Shown here in pieces: positions 10,530 to 21,169 of a stretch of 59,603 nt of DNA. Below the pieces are notes generated by a model. It searched no databases and had not been told where the DNA came from. It worked only from the letters and a program-made list of their open reading frames with translations. Position numbers and translations under genes: made by a program. Source of the DNA: Spirogloea muscicola (lineage: Eukaryota > Streptophyta > Zygnematophyceae > Spirogloeales > Spirogloeaceae); NCBI GenBank assembly GCA_009602725.1, contig WELB01000284.1:66327-125929 (forward strand). The letters run 5' to 3'. Numbering within the stretch: the first letter of the stretch is position 1; each line of letters starts with the position of its first letter.

Positions 10530-11755
10530 CTGCCTTCCAACAGCGCCCAACGCTTGTCGGAGGAGGCGGGCTACGCCGTCTGCCAAGCGGCGGGAGTCAA
10601 GAAGAGGAGTACTCCGATCACCTAGCGGGCGACGAGCTTGTCTCGCTGGCCGTCGATGTGACATCTCTGCTCTGATCACACAGTTAGAGTCAGAATATCC
10701 TGGTTTGGATTCGAGCATAGGGTGTTTTGGAGACAACCCTCATACAGGAGAACGCCAACGCACATACGCGCACAGAGCGCAGCGGAAGTCTTACCCTGAG
10801 GCACCGCCCTAAGGCGGTGACTCTACCAACAGACTTACGGAGAGCCCGCAGGGCCCGCAGCGATGAGCTGCGGCGACGGGCTGGCAGCAGACGGCAACAG
10901 CAGAGCTGTGGCGGCGGCGGCAGCAGCAGGCAGCAGCGGGGCTGGCTAGGCAGCAGCAGGGCTGTGTCTCTCTCGGGCGTTGGTCGACTCAGGAGTCTGA
11001 CCAAGGCCCACTACTTATAGCGGTTCTCCTGCCACCCCTCCCCTGAGGGTGTGACGAGGGTCGCCCCCAGGGCCCTCCCCCGGAGGGACGGGCCTGACAA
11101 GGGGACACGACATATACAATAGGCTGGCACACAGGGCCAGAGGCCTGCAGCGCGAGTCCAAGGGACTAGCGCCAAGAGGCCGGCGCGCGAGTCCAAGGGA
11201 CTGGCGCGCTGCATAGCACGAGTCCAAAGGACTAGCGCCAAGAAGGTGGCGCGCCAGGCCGATAGCCTGGCTCACGGGGCCAAGGGACTGAGGCCATGCG
11301 GACACAGGACCGAGGCCATGCAGCCATAAGGCCGAGAGAGCTGGTCAATCCGGTCGGCCCGCGGGGCGCCGGCCTGAGGGAGAGCTGACCCACCCGGCCG
11401 GCCTGCAGGGCGTGAGCCCGAGGCGTGCCGACAGGGTACGGAGCCCGGGACCCTCGAACCGTACTTAGCTACACGGAGTGCAGCCAAGCTACCCGCACCG
11501 TTTGGGACTTTAAACGGTAGGTACGCTACGCTCATGTAAGGTTATCGCGCGCCGTTAGCACCTTCAAACGGCGGAAACGTTACAGTCGACGTTCAAGGCC
11601 GTTTGGGACAGGATCCCTCGACCGTCTCCAGCGCCTTGCGCGGCGTGCAGTGGGCCGCGCCAAGGGCAGCAGAGCGAGCAGCCCGGCTTCAATGTCGCCG
11701 GGTCCTTTGCTCAAGTGTCTAGGATGCGCCTGGCCGTCTCCCTGCAGGAGGAATG
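10530..11755 (+). mobile_element. LINE fragment, copy 3, split by a solo LTR
   Basis: The plus strand carries AGYAVCQAAGVKKR followed by degraded sequence and SLAVD just before the LTR at 10657. After the LTR the reading resumes as VQGRLG, and further on QPGFNVAGSFAQVSRMRLAV near 11680-11745. Excising the LTR and one GTCGA copy rejoins the conserved FVPLAVD(V) region seen in copy 1. This shows that the LTR inserted into an existing LINE. The copy ends abruptly near 11755. Confidence 0.65.
10657..11584 (-). repeat. Solo LTR, family A subfamily I, with GTCGA target duplication
   Basis: This 928-bp LTR reads TGTGACATC...AACGTTACA on the plus strand and is flanked by perfect GTCGA copies (10652-10656 and 11585-11589). 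In transcriptional orientation (minus) it contains the TATA motif CTATAAGTAG (plus-strand CTACTTATAG at about 11013-11022). Diagnostic words place it with the LTRs at 14855-15781 and 32173-33098. No internal sequence remains. Confidence 0.92.
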
Positions 11756-11819
11756 GAGTTTGTAATATTTGGAAAAGAGTCTATGTGGCCAAGAGCAAAG
11801 GCAAGCATGCCGACAGATG

Positions 11820-12380
11820 TACATCAGAGAGAAGGACGCTTCCAGGAGAGGGCGGTGGCTCGGAGAGCGAGCCCAGGGTAAAAGGAACAATGATCGAAGG
11901 GACCAGGGAAAACGCTACAACACACAGTGAATCAAGTAGCTATAAAACACTCAGTGATTTCTACTAAGCAGCCGCAGGTCGGAGAAAGTAGTCTCCTAGT
12001 AGCGGGTCCCCTGGCTAGGGCTAGAGGCTGCAGCTAAGGCAGGACTAGCACGTAGATGCAGCGCGCGAGCCATGGACCTCTGCAGGGAGACGGACAAGCG
12101 CATGCATTTCAGCTGCGCGAGAGAGCCTGCTGCATGAAAATACACCCGCTCCCCATGGCAGCGGCTGGAGATGGCGTGACGTTAGAGCTTGTGGAGCAGC
12201 TCGAGGTACCAAGCGCCCAACGTATCGTGGGTGTCGATGGCGAGGTCCCGATGTAGAGGTCCCTTGCATTTGCCGTCCACTTGCGTGCAGGCCGCGCCTT
12301 GGCTGCTGCCTTCGGGTTCCGTCAAGGCGACGTCTTTCTGGCCTGTAGCTATCCCGACCCGCACTTACTGGTGAGAGCTC
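11820..12380 (-). mobile_element. LINE 3'-end fragment, copy 4, with an inverted continuation
   Basis: 11820-12250 is minus-strand LINE tail. It includes the shared 3' UTR (GACGCTTCCAG word near 11836) and the C-terminal coding segment antisense to the CGAGCCATGGACCTCTGC region. At about 12255 the homology flips to plus orientation (SLAFAVHLRAGRALAAAFGF type sequence, ending near 12380). Such a head-to-head inversion is seen in 5' ends of LINE insertions made by twin priming; that mechanism is an inference. Confidence 0.6.
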
Positions 12381-12739
12381 ACTGAGAGCCTACTTGCCGA
12401 CGTCTTAGCGATAGTATCTTAATTCTTGCGCCATCCGGCCTTTTCAGACCTTGGCCATTCATTTGGGCTCTCACAGCCACTGCTGTCAAATTGGAAGCGC
12501 TATTATCTTGGGATCCACCCTTCACGGAATGGGGGCCTAACGAGATCGGACAGCGGGAGAGAAGGCGCGCGGTGCAAATGGAATTGAAAGGGAGGCCATT
12601 CCGAGCCTTCCGATTGTCTTGGTAACGGGCAATGAGCTGGCTAAGGGGAACAGTAAATATCCTTGAGTGAGGACACACACATGTGACAAGCTAAGCTGAG
12701 GAGCCAGACCACCGCCACAAAAAGCATTATCCTGGCCTA
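12381..12739. other. Unassigned spacer in the LINE cluster
   Basis: No coding similarity or terminal repeat could be recognised in this stretch between two LINE tails. Confidence 0.3.
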
Positions 12740-13255
12740 ACAAAGTAAGACGCTTCCAGCGGAGGGCGGTGGTCGGGAGAGGCAGCCTGGAAGAAGAATG
12801 TACAAAGGTTGAAGTGGCCAAGGGCATGCGCTAACAATAGCACAGATGGCATCTAGCAGTTCCAAAAGTATAATAACCCCTGCTAGGCAGCCGCAGGTCA
12901 GGGAAACTGGGCTCCTGATAGCGGGTCCCCTGGCCAGGGCCACAGGCTGCAGCTAGGGCACGCAGATGCAGCGCGCGACCATTAATCGCTGCAGCGAGAC
13001 GGACAGGCGCATGCGGTGCACCTGCGCGAGCGAGCCTGCTGCATGGAAATCCACCGGCTCCCCGTGGTAGCGGGAGATGGCGTAGCGCAAGAGCTGGTTG
13101 AACAGCTGAGCCACCGAGCGCCCAACGCACCGTGGGTGTTGATGGCAAGCGGGAAGTACTCGTCTTCCCGCGGGTGGTCGGTGAAATCCACTCCTAATGC
13201 ACGCCCAGCACGCTGGTGTGTCGCGAGTGCTTGGGAGCGCTGCAGACTCAATGAT
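12740..13255 (-). mobile_element. LINE 3'-end fragment, copy 5
   Basis: The minus strand again encodes the LINE terminus: a YFPLAINTHGALGARWLS-like segment, then MQQARSRRCTACACPSRC in a shifted frame, ending near the shared LPSRGY peptide. The shared 3' UTR occupies about 12750-12890. It lies head-to-tail with the next copy. Frameshifts make it non-functional. Confidence 0.65.
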
Positions 13256-14274
13256 AGAGGGGGGCTCGCCCACAGAGAATAGGTGCTGAAAGAGACCAGC
13301 CCAAAAAAGAATGAACAAAGCGCGAGAAGGGGCCAGGGGAAGCACTAACAAAGAGAAGAACAAAGGGAAATTAAGGAGCTACGAAAAACCCTGTAACCTC
13401 TGCTAAGCAGCCTCAAGGCAGAGAAACTGGCTCCTGAAAGCGGGTCCCCTGGCCAGGGCCAGAGGCAGCAGCGAGGGCTCGTCCAGCACGCAGGTGCAGC
13501 GTGCGGGCCATGGACCTCTGCAGCGAGACGGCCAAGCGCTTGCGGTACACCTGCGCTAGCGACCCGGCTACATGAAGTCCACTGGCTCCTCATGGAGGCG
13601 GCGGGCGATGGCGTGTCATGAGAGCTGGTTGAGCAGCTCGAACCACCGAGCGCCCAACGCCACGTGTGTGTCGATGGCGACCGTCATCGTCCCGCGGGTG
13701 GTCGGCAGATTTTGAATTTATTGGCCCGAGTGGCGCAGGCTACCGCATACCCTGCCTTGGAGGCACAATTTGCGGGGTATGTGCTGTCGTGGGGGATTGT
13801 TGGTCACCACGTCAAGGAGGAGACGTGGGCCGACGGCTGGGGGGGGCTGGCCACAAGGTCGACGCGACGGGCGGGGAGACCGTCCGCCCGTTGCTGTAGC
13901 GGCATGACTGCGGAGTTCTCGGCGGCCACCGAGAAGCAGGCCTCCACGAGGATACCGTGCATCGCATCTGGAAGGAGGTCGTGTGCCGCTGTCCGCTCCC
14001 ACCGAGGGAGCAGCGCAGAATATGGGCGGGCCGGTTCCCTAAGGTCGGCACCTCGCTCGCCGCATTCGCTATGAAGCATACCCTCGAGGCATGGCGGCGG
14101 CAGGCCGAAGAGCCGGTGGACGGCACTGCAAATTACCTCGACTGGGAGGGTGAGGGCGTCGTCAAGGGGGAGGGCCTGCAGCCACGCCGCTGCCCCTGGA
14201 AAAGAGGCCAAGTAGAGTCGTGCGCGCCCGCGCAGGTCGGCCTCCGGGAGCTCCTGCAAGGCGGTGGCGAAGAA

Positions 14275-15905
14275 TGTAACGATCTTACATGGCTGAAATT
14301 TGAATGCAGCAGTGACGTTTTTACAGATGCCTGGAACTTAGACACCTCATCCGGCTGACAAATAAATTGACTGTCAATGACGCAGGAAAAGCTTGATAGA
14401 TGCCTGGAGAAGGACATTTCACCAGGCTGGGAAGCGTGGATGCAATCTAGAGCTGAAAGCGGCGCAACCCGGAGTAGTGACGCGGGAGACAGCATGTGCC
14501 TGAAACGGCAAAGAAAGGCGGCAGCGCTGTAGGCTGCCTTGACGGCGTTGTTAGCCGTCAATGTTGACGGGAACGATGGACGGCTCACGATAGCCCGAGG
14601 GTAGTAGGCCGTCATCTGCTACTGACGGGGCATCGATTGGGGACCGTCAGTATGGCGGCTGTGGCCGATGGATGGATAACTTGTCGGTGGTAGCCCGTTG
14701 AGAGCCGTCGACAGATCATGGACGGGTCGTCAACGAGAGACTGGGTGCCAATTATCCCACCCGGGCCGTAGGCCGGGCTCGCAGTCCGTCCGGCTATGTA
14801 GGGGAACCCGAGATGGGATAGGGGTGAGTTCTTCACTCAACCTCGGAACCCTGGTGTAACATTTCCGCCGTTTGAGGGTGCCAACGGCGCGCGATAACTT
14901 ACATCAGCGTAGCGTATCTACCGTTTGATGTCCCAAACGGTGCGGGTAGCTTGGCTGCACTCCGTGTAGCTAAGTACGGTTCGAGGGTCCCGGGCTCCGT
15001 ACCGTGTCGGCACGCCTCGGGCTCACGCCCTGCAGGCCGGCCGGGTGGGTCAGCTCTCCCTCAGGCCGGCGCCCCGCGGGCCGACCGGATTGACCAGCTC
15101 TCTCGGCCTTATGGCTGCATGGCCTCGGTCCTGTGTCCGCATGGCCTCAGTCCCTTGGCCCCGTGAGGCAGGCTATCGGCCTGGCGCGCCACCTTCTTGG
15201 CGCTAGTCCTTTGGACTCGTGCTGTGCAGCGCGCCAGTCCCTTGGACTCGCGCGCCGGCCTCTTGGCGCTAGTCCCTTGGACTCGCGCTACAGGCCTCTG
15301 GCCCTGTGTGCCAGCCTGTTGTATTTGTCGTGTCCCCTTGTCGGGCCCGCCCCTCCGGGGGAGGGCCCTGGGGCCGACCCTCGTCACACCCTCAGGGGAG
15401 GGGTGGCAGGAGAACCGCTATAAGTAGTGGGCCTTGGTCAGACTCCTGAGTCGACCAACGCCCGAGAGAGACACAGCCCTGCTGCTGCCTAGCCAGCCCC
15501 GCTGCTGCCTGCTTCTGCCGCCGCCGCCACAGCTCTGCTGTTGCCGTCTGCTGCCAGCCCGTCGCCGCAGCTCATCACTGTGGGCCCTGCCGGCTCTCCG
15601 TAAGTCTGTTGGTAGAGTCACCGCCTTAGGGCGGTGCCTCAGGGTAAGACTTCCGCTGCGCTCTGTGCGCGTATGTGCGTTGGCGTTCTCCTGTATGAGG
15701 GTTGTCTCCAAAACACCCTATGCTCGAATCCAAACCAGGATATTCTGACTCTAACTGTGTGATTAAAGCAGAGATGTCACACCTGGACCCTTGCCCCTGC
15801 AGTAATTGTTGCTCACTTTCACCGTTGCAGCCCCATTCCAATGCTCCCCCGCTTTTCCTTGCTCTACCGGCAGCTCGGCCTTGGCGATCCACAGCATTCG
15901 TCACA
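14275..15905 (+). repeat. LTR family C, second copy, split by a solo LTR
   Basis: 14275-14854 plus 15782-15905 is collinear with 9438-10133. It starts TGTAACGATCTTACATGG and ends TTCGTCACA. Flanks are AAGAA and AAGGC, so no perfect target duplication is seen. The flanking LINE sequence nevertheless rejoins plausibly. The family-A solo LTR at 14855-15781 lies inside it. Confidence 0.8.
14855..15781 (+). repeat. Solo LTR, family A subfamily I, with CCTGG target duplication
   Basis: This 927-bp LTR begins TGTAACATTTCCGCC and ends GAGATGTCACA. It is flanked by CCTGG at 14850-14854 and 15782-15786. The uninterrupted equivalent of its target is present at about 10009-10025 in the other family-C LTR (CCCTGGACCC), which confirms the insertion site. 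The plus-strand TATA motif CTATAAGTAG is at about 15417-15426. Confidence 0.93.
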
Positions 15906-16205
15906 AAGGCTGGCCTGTCCATCGGGCCCCGTAGCGCGCTTGGAAGCGCAGGTCGGCAGTGTGTGCGAGGTTCTCAAACGGGACCGGCAGCCCGCCAGAT
16001 CCGGGTGCGCCGCGAGCAGCTCCTGGGTGGACTGAGCTAAGCTACGCCTGGAAGGGCAGCACACTAGTGTTTACCGCCACCACCGCCTGCTCCAGCGCAC
16101 GTGGGCCGTGGACAGAGAAGCGCTGGGACACAGAGACGGCTGTCTGCGGCCGGCTGCCCAGGTATGCCGGCCTGCAGGAGCGGACGAGCGGGCGAAGGCC
16201 GAGAT

Positions 16206-16326
16206 GATAGCTGTAACGTTCCCACCCATTACGTGCCATTTAATAATGGATTGGACGCTAACGCATAGTAACAGCGCGCGGCCACAGCACAGCAGCTGCC
16301 GCCGCATGGCCGCCGGGCCGCCGGTG
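16206..16326 (+). repeat. LTR debris (TGTAACGTTCCC start)
   Basis: A short family-A-like LTR beginning at about 16211 is cut off by the next LTR start at 16327. It is too short to classify further. Confidence 0.4.
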
Positions 16327-17232
16327 TAACGTTCCCTCCGTCTGAGAGTGCAAAGGTGCTGGTAACCTTACATGATCGTATCGTACCTACCGTTTGGAAG
16401 GTCCGAACGTACGGGTAGCCGTACAGCACGTGCATCCACGTGCACCGCCAGGAGGCGCCGCGTCGCGTCCCCTTTGTGCCGCCCAAGGCGCCGCTTCGCG
16501 TCTCCCTCGTGCCGCCCTAGGTGCCGCTTCGCGTCTCCTTTGTACCGCCCAGGGCGCAACTTCGCGTCGCTCTTGTGCCGCCAACGGCCGTCGCTTCGTG
16601 ATCCCCTTCGTCCGGCCCGCCCCTCCTGGGGAGGGCCCTGGGGGCAACCCTCATAAGTCTATTGGTAGAGTCACCGCCCTAGGGCGGTGCCTCAGGGTAA
16701 GACTTTCGCAGCGCTCTGTGCGCGTATGTGCATTAGCGTTCTCTTGTATGAGGGTTGTCTTCTAAACACCCTATGTTTGATTCCATAGGACATTCTGACC
16801 CTAGCTGTAAACATCTCAGTCCTTAACCACACAGTCAGGGTCTGAATGTCCTGTTTGGATTCAAGCATAGGGTGTTTAGGAGACAACCCTCAGACAGGAG
16901 AACGCCAACGCACATACGGGCACAGAGCGCAGCGGAAGTCTTACCCTGAGGCACCGCCCTAAGGCGGTGACTCTACCAACAGACTTACGGAGAGCCGGCA
17001 GGGCCCACAGTGATGAGCTGCGGCGACGGGCTGGCAGCAGACGGCAACAGCAGAGCTGTGGCGGCGGCGGCAGCAGCAGGCAGCAGCGGGGTTGGCTAGG
17101 TAGCAGCAGGGCTGTGTCTCTCTCGCCGTTGGTTGCCCCCCAGAGTCTGACCAAGGCCGACTACTTACAGCGGTTCTTCTGCTACCCCTCCCCTGAGGGT
17201 GCGACCAGGGTTGCCCCCAGGCGCTCGTAATG
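16327..17232. repeat. Inverted pair of family-A' LTRs
   Basis: 16327 to about 16805 is a plus-oriented LTR (TGTAACGTTCCCTCCG start). About 16830-17232 is a minus-oriented LTR of the same family. The R/U5-proximal parts face each other across a spacer of a few tens of bases, giving inverted arms of roughly 160 bp (about 16650-16800 against 16835-16990). The plus copy lacks the usual U3/TATA stretch through a deletion near 16652. The minus copy ends at 17232 without a full U3. Confidence 0.65.
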
Positions 17233-17258
17233 TAACGCGCTTTGTAACGCGCTCGTCA

Positions 17259-17974
17259 TGTAACGTCCCTGTCCCTAATCACACAGTTAGGGTCAGAAAG
17301 TCCTGTTTGGGTTTAGGACATAGGTAGTTTGGAGACTACCCCCTTACCGGATGGAACGCCAGCGCACACACGCATAGCGCAGCGGAAGTCTTACCCTGAG
17401 GCACCGCTGGTAGGCGGTGACTCGACCGAGCGTCAGCAGCTGTCCCCGCCAGGGGCGCGGCCTTGGTACTTACAGAGAGCCGGCGAGGCCCGCAGCGACG
17501 AGCTGCGGCGACGGGCTGGGCAGCAGGCGGCAGCAGCAGAGCCTGTGACGGCGGCTGCGGCAGCAGGCAGCAGCAGGGCTGTGCCTCTCTTGGCGTCACG
17601 GGTCCGACTGAGGAGTATGGCCTCGGCCTACTACTGATAAGGGTTTAATCTGCCACCCCTCCCCTGAGGGTGTGACGAGGGTTGCCCCCCAGGTCCTCCC
17701 CCGGAAGGGCGGGCCTGACCAATGGGGAAAGGAAGCGACGCCCGTTGGGCGGCACAAGGGCGACGAAGCGGCGCCCTGGGCGGTACAAAGGAGACGCGAA
17801 GCGGCGCCTCCTGGACGAGCAAGTGCGATGCGGAGCCCAGGGCCTCGGACCGTACTTAGCTACATATAGTGGAGCCAAGCTAACAGTACTATTTGGGACT
17901 TCCAAACGGTAGATACGATACAATCATGTAAGGTTACCGGCACCGTTGGCACTCGCAAACAGAGGAACATTGCA
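17259..17974 (-). repeat. 3' LTR of chromovirus E
   Basis: A 716-bp repeat of the family-A superfamily. On the plus strand it runs from TGTAACGTCCC to GAACATTGCA. The adjacent polypurine tract at 17975-17990 fixes its orientation and end. Confidence 0.75.
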
Positions 17975-17993
17975 TACCTTCCCACTTAGATTT

Positions 17994-18644
17994 TCACGTC
18001 CTCCGGAACAAGAACGGAGTTTTACAGGGGCTCGACTCAGGGGAATCAACCCCGACGGGAAATACTGGATGACGGAGAGAAGAGGCAATGCCTTCTGTCA
18101 GATACGCTTGAACGAGGGAAGGACAATTGGCAAGATTGACCTCAGATCCCCATGTGCTGTGCTCAGGCGCATGGCCTAGCCAGTTGATAAGATACTCACG
18201 GGACTTACAACGCCCACGGAGATTGGCCCGGTGGGACAAAGTTTCCTTCTCTTGATACTCTTCCTCGTTGTCAAAAACGAGGGAAGGTGGGGGCGGTCGG
18301 ACACGGCCATCCGTATGGTGTGACTCGAGCTGAGACACATAGAGTTGCCATTGTACCTGTGTATCAAGTTCATGTGCGACCTTGCCGACCAGGCGCACGA
18401 CACAAAACGATCCAACCCACTTGGGCAGCAAGTTGTGCGTACCCATAGCCCGCAAGGCTAGGTGCGCAGAGCTCACCAGCACTGGGGCACCCACGTCGGA
18501 CACACTCTTGCGACGTAAATCAGCATACTGCTTTTGCCGATTATGAGCAATTGTCAAGAATTGCTTAGCCCTCCGCTGAGCCTCCACGAGGTCACCGGTA
18601 AAGCTTATTGCGGCCGGAACGCGCTCCGGCCTCCCCACCTGCAA
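17994..18644 (-). pseudogene. Integrase C-terminus with GPF motif and chromodomain (element E)
   Basis: An open frame of 216 codons covers the integrase tail: FTGDLVEAQRRAKQFLTIA, then a KWVGSFCVVRLVGKVAHELD stretch (the GPF/Y module, here GSF), followed by a chromodomain-like segment (SREYLINWLGHAPEHSTW, then NLANCPSLVQAYL). In chromoviruses the chromodomain binds histone marks and directs integration. The usual first aromatic residue is recognisable (EEEYQEKETLSH). It is the best-preserved chromodomain in the window, although its own catalytic domain upstream is broken. Confidence 0.8.
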
Positions 18645-19971
18645 AGGTGATGGGGGATGCTGACATTCAGGAAGACGGGTGTGCTTTTAGGAGTCATGAA
18701 AGGCGTTGTGCACAGCATACTCGCTGGATCAAGGTACTCGTCCCAGTCACCCTGACTGAGGTGCCTTGGCATGTCTGCCAAACCGCTTCAACCTCACAGT
18801 CTGACAGTCTGATAGTGAGTGGAAAGCTGTGGACATGGATTGCTTGTGCCAATGAGCCTGCACACTTCTTTTCAAAAGTGACCCGTGGAGCGAGGGTCGC
18901 GGTTAGACGATTCGCTCGGGTACTCCGTGCAGTTTCCATACTCGGTCCACAGATAATGCCAGCAAACTGGCAGGCTTGAGAGAGCGTGCCGTACTACGCT
19001 GGCAGGTGGCGCAAGTCCTCACAACGACTCTACTTGACAGACAAGCCCGGCCACCACCAAAAAAGCATGATAGCTTTTCTTGTCTTTCCAATACCCAAGT
19101 GACCACTGTACTGAGGCTCATGCGTCTCTTGCATGGTACTAGTGTGCAAGGCATTGCAGTCAGGCACCACAATGGCGTCACCTCGCCACCAGAAACCTTG
19201 GTCATAACAACTGTGCGTGATTTGGTTGCTCGTGCAAACCAAGGGTCTGTGCCATACCCATCACGCAGATAAAGCTCAGAGAGGTAGGTAGTGCACTGCC
19301 GAGCGGCCCCACGGGCAGGCCGCACGTCTGCGGTCTGAGCCTTTGTGGCACACAAGACAGGCGCCACAGCAGCACCTACAATGTTGCGGCCACTGAGTCC
19401 GCAGTTTTGTCACGTCCAGGGTGGTACACCGACTGGATTGGATTAGTACCATACTACCAGCTCACCAAGCTTGACGCCTGCTCTTTGCTGTTGTGTGCGA
19501 AGAACGGGCGACTGGCTATGGCCCGTTACAACCATAGTTTCAGCACCCTTGAGATAGCATCGCCACACACGGAGGGCGTGCACAACAGCAAGGAGCTCAT
19601 GCTCCCCCCCGTAGTTGAGATGCGCCCGGCAGGACTGAGCAGGCGAGTCTCAAAGGCTACGGGGTGACCCTCCCGCAAGGGAACGGCAAATGCCGATCAA
19701 AGAGGCGTCACACATCTTATGACGACAACGGAGCGCATTCTCGAGGCAAGGCCCCAAACAGGTGGCGATACTAGAACCCATTTTGAATATCCTCAAATGG
19801 CCGCGGGCATTTAGACGTCCACCCCAGGGTACGTCCTTACGGGTGAGCTTCGTAAGAGGAGATGTCATACTTCCGTGTCCTTGCAGGAATCCTGGCAGTA
19901 ACGGGTATAATGTGCGAATCCTCGAAAGGAACGCAACTGCGGCACATTTCGTGGCACTTAGCAGTCCTTTA

Positions 19972-20601
19972 TGTGACATCTCTGCATCTAAACACACAGT
20001 TAGAGTCAGGTGTCCTGGTCCTGTCTTGGATTCGAACATAGGGTGATTTGGAGACAACCCTCATACAGGAGAACGCCAACGCACGTACGCGCACAGAGCG
20101 CAGCGGAAGTCTTACCCTGAGTCACCGCCCTAGGGCGGTGACTTTACCAATAGAGAGCCGGCAGAGACCCGCAGCGATGAGCTGCGGCGACGGGCTGGCA
20201 GCAGGCGGCAGCAGCAAAGCTGTGGAGACGGCGGCAGCAGCAGGCAGCAGCGGGGCTGGCAAGGCAGCAGCGGGCTGTGTCTCTCTCGGGCGTTGGTTCG
20301 ACTGAGCAGTCTGGCCTCGGCCGGCTACAAACAGCGTTCCACCTGTCACCCCTCCCCCAAGGGTGTGACGAGGGTCGTCCCAGGGCCCACCTTGGGACGG
20401 GCCCAACAATGGGGACACGACGCCTAAGAGCGAGCCCGACATCGGGAATAGTCACACAGGTGTGCAGCGGATCGCCTAAGAGCGAGCCCGACATCGGGAA
20501 CAGCGGATCGACCGGCACCATTGACACGCCCCAACGGTGACGAGACGACACTGGAAGGTTTCCCGCAACGTTAGCACGCCCTAACGGCTGGGAACGTTAC
20601 A
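19972..20601 (-). repeat. Solo LTR with CTTTA target duplication, inside element E
   Basis: A 630-bp LTR (plus-strand TGTGACATC...AACGTTACA) is flanked by CTTTA at 19967-19971 and 20602-20606. The RT sequence of element E continues on both sides. It is related to family A but shorter. It contains a local duplication of about 27 bp (GCCTAAGAGCGAGCCCGAC word at about 20421 and 20473). Confidence 0.9.
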
Positions 20602-21169
20602 CTTTACGTCAGTCTCTGCAGACAGATCAGCATGATTGATTACTACTTTTGGGGTCGACGCGAACCCGTCTTTGCCCGCAATACGCCCTACTACTGGTGA
20701 CATACATACCCTTGGCACATAAGTGAATCTCACGTCGCAAAGGCAGCACAAGCTGCAGGTGCAGTACATGATCCTCGGGTGTCATACGAACACTTGTATG
20801 TCATTCAAATATACCAGCACAGAGTCATACTATAGGGCCAATGACTCCCACTGTCACAGCCTGACACGGGGCTGGAACTGTCCGAGCGGCGCACAACAAG
20901 CCAACTCGGAACTTTCCCAGGCGTGATACAAAAGGTCGTGATAAGTTTCACGAATCGAGGAAGCAAAGTACGCTTGCTTCTCTATGACGATCACGTAGAT
21001 CATCAATGCCAGGCAAAGGGCATTGGCTCTTGAGAGCTCGATGCTGGATGCACATCCAATGACTACCACAGTGCTTCATAAGGAAGCGGATAGGTGCTCC
21101 ATACGGCGAGTGAGGAGGCTCACCACTGGGAGAGCCCGTACTTTAGCAAGTCCGGCTCTCGGGATTGCT

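Larger units (their letters stand above)
13256..16205 (-). mobile_element. LINE fragment, copy 6, longest copy, interrupted by nested LTRs
   Basis: The minus-strand LINE sequence runs 16205-15906, is interrupted by LTR C2 (itself carrying a solo LTR), and continues 14274-13256. The segment 14259-13804 is open (151 codons) and reads LQELPEADLRGRARLYLASF, LPVEVICSAVHRLFGLPPP, CGERGADLREPARPYSALLP, and RRVDLVASPP. Another frame continues with FLDVVTNNPPRQHIPRK. In related elements this order (cysteine/histidine region, then a D...DV...K..KY core) precedes the terminal FVPLAVD block, consistent with a restriction-like endonuclease domain. That domain assignment is tentative. Confidence 0.6.

Noticed and set aside
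10727-11020. Recurring frame of about 97 codons starting METTLIQENANAH, seen in many places
   Set aside because: It lies inside the R/U5 part of family-A LTRs and recurs only because the LTR recurs. No start context or protein family supports a gene.
15133-15423. Recurring frame of about 96 codons (MSAWPQSLGPV) in LTRs
   Set aside because: Same reason: part of the repetitive U3 region built on short GACTCGCGC/GCCAAG words.
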